A DNA stretch of 64,000 nt, taken from NCBI RefSeq assembly GCF_037975245.1, contig NC_092569.1:30382668-30446667 (forward strand). Direction: 5' to 3'. Numbering within the stretch: position 1 is the stretch's first letter; the number at the start of each line of letters is the position of its first letter. The translations under genes were made by a program, and so were the position numbers. Below the pieces are notes generated by a model. That model worked only from the letters and a program-made list of their open reading frames with translations. It did no database searches and was not told the origin of the DNA. Below, one piece after another: positions 25,074 through 36,300 of the stretch. The stretch is from Apostichopus japonicus. Its lineage: Eukaryota; Echinodermata; Holothuroidea; Aspidochirotida; Stichopodidae.

Positions 25074-25260
25074 CTGGAAGGAAATGAGTGAATAATTCGG
25101 GAATGTATTTTCTTGTTAAATATGAAACTTTTTTGGATTTATATACTAGAAGTTATTGAATTATTTTGAGTTATTTTGGCCTTGTGTTGTAATTATCGGT
25201 TTTTAGGACGTATGTTGCTGTGTATGTTAAGTTTGCGCTTACGTTATATTTTTGAGCTCC

Positions 25261-26330
25261 GATGTAGGAGTTCTTGAGCTTTTATGTACACGAAAAACCT
25301 ATCAATACTTTAGATTTGACATATTAAACTTCTGTGTATAAGAAAATATTTTTTAGGGAATACTAAATCCAACAGATTAATCATATCGAGAGAATGCTCG
25401 ATAACGCACAACATTTGTAAAAAATATCTAAGTTTCAAAGTTACAGTAGAATAGAGCCAATAGCTCCCCTATCGTAATATTCTCTACAAACACTCGTGGT
25501 AACAAGCTCATTTATCTCGAATTCTTAGTTAGAATAGAAGAACTACAAGAAATGCAAGCACAATAAAAGGATAAGAATGGTTGTGTACATCTCACACAAT
25601 AAATTACAACTTATCTGTATTTTGAACCATTTCTGAATTATATTACTATATTCTCATTGTCTTGAGTTTGCCAAATATGTTTACGAGTTAAATAAATATA
25701 AGTCAAATATGGAAAGTTATTGATAAACACTAAAAAGTGTGTTTGTTCGTCGTTTAAACATTCCTATTGACATGGGACACCATGTATGCCAAGGAAGTTC
25801 ACAACGTATTCAAATACTTTAACACAAATCGCTTGGACTCGTGACATATCAATATCAAACAGCACCTTTTTAATATTAGACGAATCACAGGAATAATAAG
25901 TTAGGCTGGCCTATCAGTGAATCGAGTAATTCTTTTAACGATGTGGTTTTGTTTTTACTTACTAGGAAGTTCAAAATTAACAATAATTCGGTTGAAACAA
26001 AAACAATAATATTGTTTTTCCACCCGATAACCATGGCTCGCACAGTAAGTACTGTTCATGTCCTGTAACATTTGTTTGAACACAAAGTAGTAATAACTGA
26101 TTGATACACGGTTGTGGACATAAGAGTAGTTCCTGTGCCAACCATTGGATGCGAGTTATTTAATACGCGATTCTAATATGAAGTCATATCTAGTCGTTTT
26201 ATGTTAGAAGTAGGCCTATGGGTATACCGGAACATGGCCTTTTTTCGTTCTCGGCATGAAGAATTGGCGTAATTTAAAGAGAGCTGTGAACTGGAATCAA
26301 CGGTACAGTACCTACTAAACTTCAAACACA
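25261..26330. other. No gene seen
   Basis: Between the duplicated exon and exon 9. It holds AT-rich DNA; the loop sequence of the hairpin at 26334-26472 has a partial copy near 26046 (tactgttcatgtcc). Confidence 0.35.
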
Positions 26331-26333
26331 TAG

Positions 26334-26472
26334 CTAGTACAGTAACTACTGGTGCCACCTGTGACACATGTTACTACTGTTCATGTCCCAGAACAGTGCA
26401 TCAGTAATTTATACTTTGGATTCGTAACACGGTAACATGTGTTACATGCGGCACCAGTAATTACTGTACTAG
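26334..26472. repeat. Hairpin: 41-base inverted repeat with 57-base loop
   Basis: The left arm 26334-26374 and the right arm 26432-26472 are reverse complements with four mismatches in 41 positions. Both contain gtaacatgtg at the loop side and cagta-ttactgtactag at the outer side. This would fold into a long stem. It may be a miniature inverted-repeat element; no border duplication was identified. Confidence 0.75.
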
Positions 26473-27339
26473 TTACAGGTATCGGATGGTTTTCCACATA
26501 TCAGTATATTATTTGTTACAATATCACTCATTCAGTAAACTGTTCAAATGATACGATTCACTTTAAATGATAATGACCAGGGACTACCCATTCCATACGC
26601 AAATTGAATAAACACAATGATAGTTATTATGATTTCAAAGTACCTTAACTGCTTTAACTTTACACAAGCATTTACAAGTTAATGCCTTCATTTTTCCTTG
26701 CTGGTATGAACAAGCTACTATATGCTAAACAACATGGCTGTCAACTTACGATACTTAACGGAATCTGATTGACCTATAAACCGTATGATATCACGTGATT
26801 GAGCCACATAGCACTGTTCCACGTGCTCGATGTGATGACATCACAAGGAAATACATCTTGAATTATGACGAATCGTGGCTGGATTCTTTACTACATTGAG
26901 ACAAAGGCAAATTGTCAGACGTTATCATCTTTGCCAAGAAATCGGAGTTCATATTTCTTGTATTAAAGCATTTGCATACCCCTTCGTCATATAACGTAGT
27001 TGTGATTACAGGATTGTATTCGGAACGTGGTGACAGAAGATCATAGTGAAGTATTATATAAGCCTATTAAAAGAGTTCACATTAAATTGTACTGTGTCGG
27101 ACAAAATGTTTGACACTGCATGAAAATGTTTACTTGTAGTAAGAATCAATCAAACGGTTGTACCCGCATATATGCCGTGAGTTACACTGAATGGTATCGA
27201 TGAGTTTATATTACATGGTGATGTGGTCAAAATGATACAAAGATATGTCTTTAGTATCTCCAATTGTAATATTACAACAAGGAAGTAGGCGGTCTCAACG
27301 ACAATCATTGTGACATATCGGAGAGCCATCGCCTCATAT

Positions 27340-29050
27340 TTATAAATGATGAGCGCTTATTCAAATTCATATTTCTAGCAATATTTAAGAAAATTCGGCA
27401 ATAATAAGTCATTGTCGGAGTATTATAAAATTTCTCTCGTGTTCTTCACCATTTCTCCCAATCCTTCTAAGTGTTTTTATATTTACTGTACAGAGTAGAC
27501 TATGGAAGTCTTAACCATTATTGTTACTGATGACTCATTCGATGAATATAAAGAAATACCATTCCAAAGACGTTTGGAATATTTGCACCTGATTATGCAA
27601 GTGTCCCACCCTCTAACAAAACAAAGATCACTTTGAATTACTGGTAGCAATTTGGTAATCAAATATTCGTCGTCTCATACTGCTTACAAATTCCTGTCAC
27701 CGGACATATCGACTTTCACCGGTACTGGGAAATAAAAATGAATATTCATGCTTATTTGTCAATTACCAATCAAATATAGGTGAATTAAGAACTTTTGATT
27801 TCAAGTGTCGTAAACTCCACCTTTGTATATGATGATGAAGTTGTACAGTGACGAGTGGGCTTGAGATACGTTAGGAATAGGGGATATTGGAAATGGTTCT
27901 GTTAAAGTTCTAAAACAAAGTACAATCGGAAGAGCCCCCTATATTCGATTCCCGGGGGTAAAAGGATCGGGGGGGGGGGAGAACCTTTTCATCATATACC
28001 CTATTGAATATGTATTTCTTGAATAGATAAGCGACTATTCAATCATATTTTTCCACCAATATTTTACAATATCCGTCAATATTTATTTAATCATTTATTA
28101 CATTAGATTACATTGTCGGAACCTTGTATTCGTTGTAATAAACTTTCTCTCGTGCGATGATGAGTGAGGGATAAGGGGTATTGAAAGTGGGTCTGGTAAA
28201 GTGTCAAAATACTTATAAATGATAAGCGCTTATTCAAACACATTTCTTGCAATATGAAAATTCGCCAATCATAAGTCATTGTCGGAATATTATTAAATTT
28301 CTCTCGTGTTCTTCACCATTTTCTCCCATTCCGTGTAAGTGTTTTTATTTTTACTGCACGGAGTAGCCTTACCAAGTCCTTACCATTATTGTTACTGAAA
28401 ACTTTTTCGATCAATGTAAATAAATACCATTCCAAAGACGTTTAGAATATATCTACCTGCTTATGTTTGTGTTATGTCCCACCCTCTACCACAACAAACA
28501 CCACTTTGAGATGCTGGTAGCAATTTGGTAATACAATATTCTGCGTCCCATACTGCAAGCGATTCCTGTCATCGGACATATCGATTTTCACCGATACTAG
28601 GTTATCAAACTGAATAGTCATGTATATTTGTCAATTACCAATCACATATATGTGGATAACATCTTTTGATTTCAAGTGTCGTATACGTCACCTTTGTTTA
28701 TGTAATAAAGTTGTACAGTTATGAGTGGGATTGGGATACGTTAGGAATATGGGATATTGGAAATGGTTCTGTTAAAGTTCTATACAAAAAATAATGGAAG
28801 AGCCCCTTCTATTCGATTCCGGTGGGTATATGGATCGGGGGACAACCTTTACAACATATACTCTATGAAATTCTTATGTGTGGAGTTAATTGGCGATTAT
28901 TCAAACATATATTTTCACCTATATGTTAGAAATATCCTTTATTTTTTTATTTAATAACTTATAAAATTAGATTACATTGTCGGAATGTTGTATATGTTGT
29001 TATAATTTTCCATATAACCACCTTACTTTGTTCGTGTTCGTGTTCGTGGG
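27340..29050. repeat. Tandem duplication, period about 870 bases
   Basis: Unit 1 (about 27340-28200) and unit 2 (about 28210-29050) share long blocks in the same order, for example aaatttctctcgtgttcttc, taccattccaaagacgttt, gggatattggaaatggttct and a cgattcc-g-gggta block. Related fragments occur at about 57540-57760 and 61665-61740, so the unit belongs to a dispersed family. Confidence 0.8.
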
Positions 29051-30730
29051 AGTGGGAATGGTAGTTTTAATCTCTAATACGAATTAATCGTGGTAAGTTT
29101 AGTAAATAGCTGTTTCTTTATGCTGCAGACAAGTCTCATATTTTGTCACCAGTGTTTTTTTTTTTACCCAGTGCAGGTTAATCAGTAAGTATTTAATAAG
29201 CTATTCAATACTTCGTCCGTAGAATTTTCGAGTTATTGTTAAAGCGTAAAGTAGCATAGGCCTATTTAAATAAAATATATGATAGGATGTTGGTGTAACT
29301 AATCACATTGATTCAATTTACAGCTTCATAGCTTATTCCATTGATAGGACTATTAAAAATTGTGTTCATATACTTAAATGTTAGACTTAATAGAACAAAA
29401 ACCTCTGACGTTATACATGAAAAAAAAAAGCAACTTGGTACGCTTGTCTATGTACGACGTTAAATATTAGTTCCTCAATGTTGTGTATTCATAAAATACA
29501 ATTCATAATTGAACTAAGAATGAGTTCACAGTGGAACAAATTGTTTTTCATTTAACCTACACTTCATTAAATATTATGTTAATATTATACTCCGATACAA
29601 CAATAAAAAGAGGAAATTTTGTCAATTTTCGACAAAAAAACTCATTTACCTTTTGACAAGTTTGTAAGCCTAAACGTGATATTATTTCAAGAAAGAAAAA
29701 GAATTAAGTAAGACGATGTAATGTGTGATATTACTTGTTTCTTTTGCCAGTTAAATAAAAATTGTGATATAGCTGATGGAAATATTTCATATGATCATCT
29801 TTCTAATAACATCATATCTCTATGATAAATTCTTTTTAGAAAACCAATCATTTATGCGCAGATCGTTCCCATTTGACATCCTGATATGGTATAAAATAAT
29901 CAACTTGTTGTAAGATAGGTCAAGATTTGCCTCCAATTCCGACCGGAGACCCTCAACAAAAGGGTTTTAGAGAGGATCACAGACAGCTCCATAACAGATG
30001 GCTGGTATTCCCCATAGCAATGCACAACCCTCTCAGGCGTATATTGGTTACTTCGGATATATTGAGAGAAATGAATCCTTTTTCAAATATCACCTAAATT
30101 ATAAAGAAAAAATGTATCGACTATGAAAAGGACAATATACGCAATTGTCTCATGGGAGCTACCGTCATTTTAGCTTACGAATAATTGAATCCTGATAACC
30201 ACGCACACTTCTAATTAAAATGATTCTGGCAATATGAAATGCCAGAAATAAGACGTCCAAAGGAGTAAAAGAAAAAAATTTGCTCAACTCTAACGAGAAT
30301 TGCCACCCAATTACTTCCCGGTTTTTCTTTTATTTAATTGTTTTGTATTAATGACGGTTCTAGAAAAGAGGGTAAATTGTCTATTAATACGTTACAAGTT
30401 TAACCACTACTATCACAACGTCATATTCAGCGTATACAAGCACGCTCACACTTCTGCTCAGGGCGTACTCAAATTGCATGTCAAGACGCACATTATCCTT
30501 TTACGGAATTAAAGTGGCCTCCGCTAGCTAGGTCAGGTGTCATTTCAAAGGCATAAAACGGGTAACCTTTGGCGTAGTCACTACGACTGATCTGATTGCC
30601 TTTGTCTCTGATTATACTATTTAATCCCGAAAGCAGGCCATTACGTAGCGATCAACCGTATAATTAGGGCGTAACGGTTTCCATGGTAGCTGTTCACCGT
30701 CTACGTATAACGTTAAAATAAGAATGTTGG
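29051..30730. other. No gene seen
   Basis: AT-rich DNA with one short plus-strand frame (30300-30512) without any recognised motif. Confidence 0.35.
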
Positions 30731-30733
30731 GCT

Positions 30734-30795
30734 GATGAAGTTAAATGGTGCGACGGCGTTGCATCCACAGTCCCTCTCTCTCTTTTTCAGCCGAT
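30734..30795 (-). pseudogene. Penelope-like element tail fragment
   Basis: The minus strand reads gagagggactgtggatgcaa then cgccg-cgcaccatttaac, nearly identical to the tail of the Penelope-like relic at 2285-2322. Only the last 60 or so bases are present. Confidence 0.6.
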
Positions 30796-30799
30796 TTGA

Positions 30800-32320
30800 A
30801 GTAGAATTACTACCGAATCTTTTAACATGTATATACATCACCAACAATATTTGATTGATAGCAATTCTGTCCATACGAACCAGCAATTATATGACGGTAA
30901 GGATAATACGTCAGTTTTATGTATCTCTTTCTTCATTTATAATAGTTGTTCTAGGTTATTGGATATTGCTTGAAAATATTAAGGGAAAAGCAACCATTGA
31001 TTATTTAAAATAGTATTTTCTTTTCGTTGTAGTAATTGGCATCCACAAATAAACACAAAGCTTTGGTATTTCAGAGAGATCCGAGTCATATTTCACTGGT
31101 ATAGGTGCTGGAAAGAGCGGGTGGGTTGCTGTCGGTGACAAATATAGACAGAAGAGCCTTTCTTATAATCTGTTTACACTTTAAACTTGTTTATTTGATG
31201 TTTTCTAACAATTGTTCTTTATATTTATAAAGACCGCACTTGTTTCCTTTTTATTTTTGAATGTTTTTGTTGATTTTAACTCAAGTTTTACTTCAATCCT
31301 TCCTATTTAGAAATTACCTGAAATGTATTCAGGAAAATGAAAGTAGAGGGAAACTCCACGGTTTTCAAGCGATAACAAAACTTCGTTTAATAAAATGTTT
31401 TGCAAGTTTTACATCATCCATTTGTTATGTTTTTCGATATCAAGGTAAGTTATATATTTCCATGTGTTCTTATATTACTCATCTCGTCTGGCTTGTAGTT
31501 TTGCCCTCTTTACGAATTATCCACAGGGTCGAAAATGGTGCGACACTCTCTTTCCAGTACTGTGAAAGAAAAACTAAGGATCCAATGTTCAGGGCCGACA
31601 AAGGACCACTTTCCATAAATCAAAGTGTACCTTTTGTCACTTTGAAAATAACGTGTTTGACATTGTTGTAATCTTAAAGATGAACCCCGCAAGTTCTTTG
31701 ACTAATCAACAAGACTCCATTATCTGTTGTTGAATACCAGGGATGTGGAGACGGAATACATAGGCCACTGTCATCCCGTGCCCCCCCCCCACCAGCTCCC
31801 CACATATGCCCTCCAATTTCTGTGAAATTCTTGAAGATGACACTCTCCTTTGAATTTGTAAGTCTCAAGGGGATTCATGTCGGAATATATGTGTTATATT
31901 TCAAACACAGTAGTACGCTTTAAATGCTGGGGTTCGTGGGGATGATCAGGTGTTTATCGCACTTAACTAGGAATTCGGAGAACGATCATTTCTATAGTCG
32001 GGACAATCAAGCAGATGACAAAATGAACAATCACTACATCATATTCTTACATGGAGATGAGTGAGAAAGAATGAAGTTATGCAGATTAATGGTAAGTTAG
32101 TGAGTCTGGTTGAATACGTACCTTTGGCAAATATCTAATTAGAGGAGTCTTCCAGAACCCTGGTTATATATGATCAACTTTGTGTGCATGTAAACGCTTC
32201 TTTCATTATCGTAAGCAAATGTATCATCTAGTTGTGTCACTGTACGGATATTGATTCATGAATAAGAAGGCACATATTCTGGTGATTTCGGTTGGTTGTG
32301 TTCTTTCTGCATAAACTATT
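30800..32320. other. No confident gene; unassigned frame at 31261-31671
   Basis: A 136-codon plus-strand frame (31261-31671) has no clear domain. Its last 45 codons after ccacag read VENGATLSFQYC, faintly like the start of an immunoglobulin strand, too little for a call. About 31085-31142 resembles 62056-62115. Confidence 0.25.
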
Positions 32321-32515
32321 GCGCTTTACTCTGGCAGTAGAACTGTTCTCTCAAACATATTACATAAACAACCCAAAAAGTAAATCGAAACGTATAAGAT
32401 ATCGTTCATAGTTAGGCGATGTCATAACATTGTCACTTGTGTTTATTCAATATAATCGCAACTTTTGGAAAGGAATATTACTGGTCAGTATACTGATGTA
32501 TTTTTTTTAATATAT

Positions 32516-32521
32516 TTTATT
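32516..32521 (-). promoter_or_regulatory. Candidate polyadenylation signal of the fibrinogen-related gene
   Basis: AATAAA on the minus strand, 341 bases after the exon 9 stop, at the position matching 24182-24187 in the duplicate. Confidence 0.4.
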
Positions 32522-32861
32522 TGCATCACTTCTTAGTATTCTCAGTGACATCATAACTGATAACATTAAAAAAAATCGAATTCAATACCATTTTGAAAAC
32601 TCTGGACATATTATCGAATGCCATCGAGTTTCCTGTGATTGTTGTACCCCTCTTAAATTGTTTTACCGTCGTTTGATAGTTTGCCCCATAACATAGTATT
32701 GCATTGGAAGGTTAATTAGTGTCTCTTTCCTTCGCTTCCATCTTTCAAATACGCAAACTTCTACTAGCTTCGATATGTACTTCCTTGTTTAATATATGTC
32801 ATTATATCGCCAACCGTCTCCTGTCCTTGTAACCTTGAAGACTTCAAATCCACTACTTTGA

Positions 32862-33367
32862 TCATTGACTTGGCCGTATTTTCATTGTTGTTGCTGTTAT
32901 ACCGCAATCAGAACCGTGAAGATTCGTCCAGAAGATACCGCGGTTATCGTTGTACCAGTAGTCACCGTTGAGATTGGAGTAGCCGCAGGAATAGAAAGTT
33001 GTCTCATAGACGGGGTTTTTGTTTCGGCAGCATCTATAATTCTCACAACCGCTACAGCCATCACAATTATAGCATTTATATTCACGACGGCCATCATAAT
33101 AATAACAATAATAACAAGAGGAATAACGATAATTACAATCATAATAATAACAGTAATAATAGCAGCCACAGTCAGAGTAATCGTAGCCACCTGTAGCTAC
33201 GCGGTTGCTGAATGCAGAACAGTGGCTGGTAGAGCCCGTATTACTATCGTCTGGATACCACCAGACACCTCGGTGTTTTTCTGCGCAATCAAAGGTACTC
33301 GATCCATCATTGTCCTGATCTCGCGTACTAAATCGATATCCGGAATTTGCTACCATAGCGTTATTAC
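32862..33367 (-). CDS. Fibrinogen-related gene exon 9 (C-terminal half-domain with insert)
   Basis: Residues 507-674, acceptor cattccag. It shows GYRFSTRDQDNDG (calcium site, 523-527), DCAEKHRGVWWY, the insert, then CGYSNLNGDYW (634-644), GIFWTNLHG and TTMKIRP. The usual Cys-His of the ligand pocket is Cys-Gly here, and the last family Trp (GI-W--W-G) is Leu. Confidence 0.9.
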
Positions 33368-36300
33368 CTGGAATGAAATTAGCAAATACTGAATGAAGAT
33401 ATTTTCTTGTAAAATACGAAGTTTTTTCCTTTTATATATACTGAACATTATTAAGTCATTTCAGGTTCGTTTGCTAGAGTTGTCGGTTATAATTGCGTTT
33501 GCTATTTTGTTCGTTTAAGTTGGGCTTACGTTATATTTTTTGGTGGTTTCATATACGAGTTCTAAATTATCGTGAGGGAGTTTACAATATTGAACAAAGG
33601 AGTCAAGTTTGCACATTTAACTGGAGCGGTTCCAATTCTGTCAATTCGTCTGTGACCTCATTTGAAAACATCGTTAAATATGAACATATATTTTTTAATG
33701 TCAATATTTTATTTATATTATTATTTATTTCCCTTCGACAAATATAATTAATAATATAGTTGTGAGTGACAGATTAACAGAAATGTAAAAGGTGCATTTG
33801 TTGAAGTGTTCACATTCGGCATTTTGTAAAATGTATAGTTTTGACTGTTCAATATATGCTAGGTGTTCAAATAAGAGTGAAAGAATTAAAGTGTTTGATT
33901 GTATCATTCATGTCATCATCTTCTCTCGTGATAACGTCTTATATTTCATACTGACGGATTAATTTAATATGATATCAACAAACTAATCGTTTACCATATG
34001 ATTAAACACGTTTACCATATGATTAAACATTTCTAACGATAAGAAATACTGCAAGAAATGCTCTTTAAGAATGTAACACATACAATTCGTCTCGACTGAT
34101 CTCTTTATAAAAATGTCCGAATTATTTGATACTTTAGTTGTTATTATTGTAATATCATTGGCCTTTCAATCAATGTTATGAACAAATATTGCATGGACAA
34201 ATGAAACTTAATTTTCCATTGTTTGGAAATGATAAAGTCGTTTTTAAAGAAATTAATTGAACTCACTTTTTAATAACATATTTCAATCACAAAGTAAGTT
34301 GAAATGCTGCAGCAGTTCTTAGGTTTCCAGAATGGTTATTATTCCCTTGCGTTATAAGCTCGACAAGATCATAGTGAAAATGCGAGGAAGCAGACGCTAT
34401 TAAATATATAACAGCGTGGTTGATATGATATAGCATGATGTTACAACAATATATCATTTTACCAACACGTAATACAATGTAAAGCAATTGTACGATGAGC
34501 AATGCGCACGGGACTCAAAGCTCGACATCTAATACAGTTTGACATTAGTATATACACTAGATGTATAACATGACCTGAGTATATGTACGAGTACAAATCC
34601 AAGAGTGTGATTACGACTACAGGTAGTTATGCTAGAATGATATGACGTAATAACTACAAGACGTATGGTTGACATTTAGCACAATACATACCAGCATTTC
34701 CATTGTAGCCACCCAATGACAGTCGGTATCTCTCTCTTTCGTTACCAATTCTGAAATATGAATACTGGCTGTGGTATGTTGATCCTTCCCTGTTTGTCTT
34801 TTCTATTAGAAGTTGGTAGTTTTTTTGGTTTGTCAATTTGTATATTTTATCGTTGCCAATCCAATGATCTCCTGTTGGAATTCCAAACCCATTTTTGTAC
34901 TCATTCCAGAATCGATAAAAGCTGACGGAACTACTTGTACGTCTTTGCAAAATCTACAAAGAGAATCAATTAGTTTATAGATGGCAAGTAAGTAATGTAT
35001 GGAATATCTCATTGTACTACAATAAGTAAGATAAATTAATTGGTGAAGGTCAATAACCCGATTTGTTTAAACTGATAGGAAGATGGATTAATTTAATTAA
35101 ATAATGTTATAATTCACTTCCAATGTTAGTGAACGAAGGCCTGTCATATGAGAAAACATTTAGTTTAACATGGGAAAGCTTTTGATTGTCAATGGCTAAA
35201 ACTTACTGTCCATCCCCCACTAGACATGTTACAAAAAACTTCAAACCCGAAGCTTTCAACTGGATAAATGGTATATTTTCCATTATTTCTTCTACCCGCT
35301 GTGTAAAGATCAGAACAATCTCTCGGTCCACTGCGAGTACATGTAGCACCATCACCTTCAAACCATTCGTTACAGTAACATCTACGGATATCATTTCGCT
35401 CCTCACAGGTTGCGTCTGCACTGCAACTGTAACTCTCACTTGTAAGTACATTACTGTTGCAAGTTGTCCGTAAGGAACAGTCAGAATTAATGTATGATTC
35501 ACCTTCCTGGAAAGATAAATGTAAGACGACATATTCCAAAGTTAGTAAAATATATGTTAATTTTTTACATTTTTAGCGACTTTTGATGACACACTGGATT
35601 AACACTAATATACGGTCATGAGCGTTTTAAATATATTAGGTAACGTTCATCGTGCTGGGAGTATCATAATTGCATTGCCATGCTATGTACTTTCGCTAGG
35701 TCTAAATGAATTACAGGCAAAGCATTAAAAATACCTTACCCTCACTACCCTTCCTTTGGCAGAAACTCGCAAAGGGTATCAACTTTAGGAAAGTTTTATG
35801 AGGTTTTTGGAGCAAACTTCAATATATTCGATCTAGTGATTCGCCATTAAAACCAAAAAGTAGCTAAAACATGATGCATTCAAAGGTTTATTTCAACTTA
35901 ACACTTAAGCTACAATTCTTTCTAATCGCAAGACTTTGGGTTCAAAAGTAAATCATTACTTTTTCTGTAACATTTATGAGGGAATGCACATCCGTATGAG
36001 TAGTATTATCAATCCCTTCTTAATGTAATACATCAATCGACTGACAGGTTTGCCTGCACCGGCGACGGAATTGGGGTCCATGGTCCCTACCTAAACCGCG
36101 ATACACACGCCAATCGGTTTACTGTAAATGTATAGCGATAATCGACAATTTAACTATTTGAAGGTTTGATTGAAATAATATGGACAATGCGTGAAGAGCA
36201 ACGTATTTAAAATGTACTGAAAGAAATGTACTGACCCTTAATACACTTCCTTTGGCAGCAACGAAGCAGTTGTGGGTGCACGTCACTCCGTCCCCTTGGT

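Larger units (their letters stand above)
24000..25260 (-). repeat. Segmental duplicate of the terminal-exon region at 32320-33560
   Basis: Similarity to 32320-33560 covers the exon, about 500 bases of 3' flank and about 190 bases of upstream intron. Examples in both: gatgtcataa followed by cacttg and ttattcaata or tattcaatat; attactggtcag versus attactagtcag; and gcttacgttatatttttgag versus gcttacgttatattttttgg in the intron. It is a duplication of one exon with its flanks. No copies of the upstream exons are seen nearby. Confidence 0.75.

Noticed and set aside
31510-31671. Immunoglobulin-like exon (VENGATLSFQYC)
   Set aside because: Only one strand-like motif; the second Cys region and Trp are not found before the stop.
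32865-33392. Plus-strand 175-codon frame
   Set aside because: Antisense of fibrinogen-related exon 9, which has clear domain motifs and splice phase on the minus strand.
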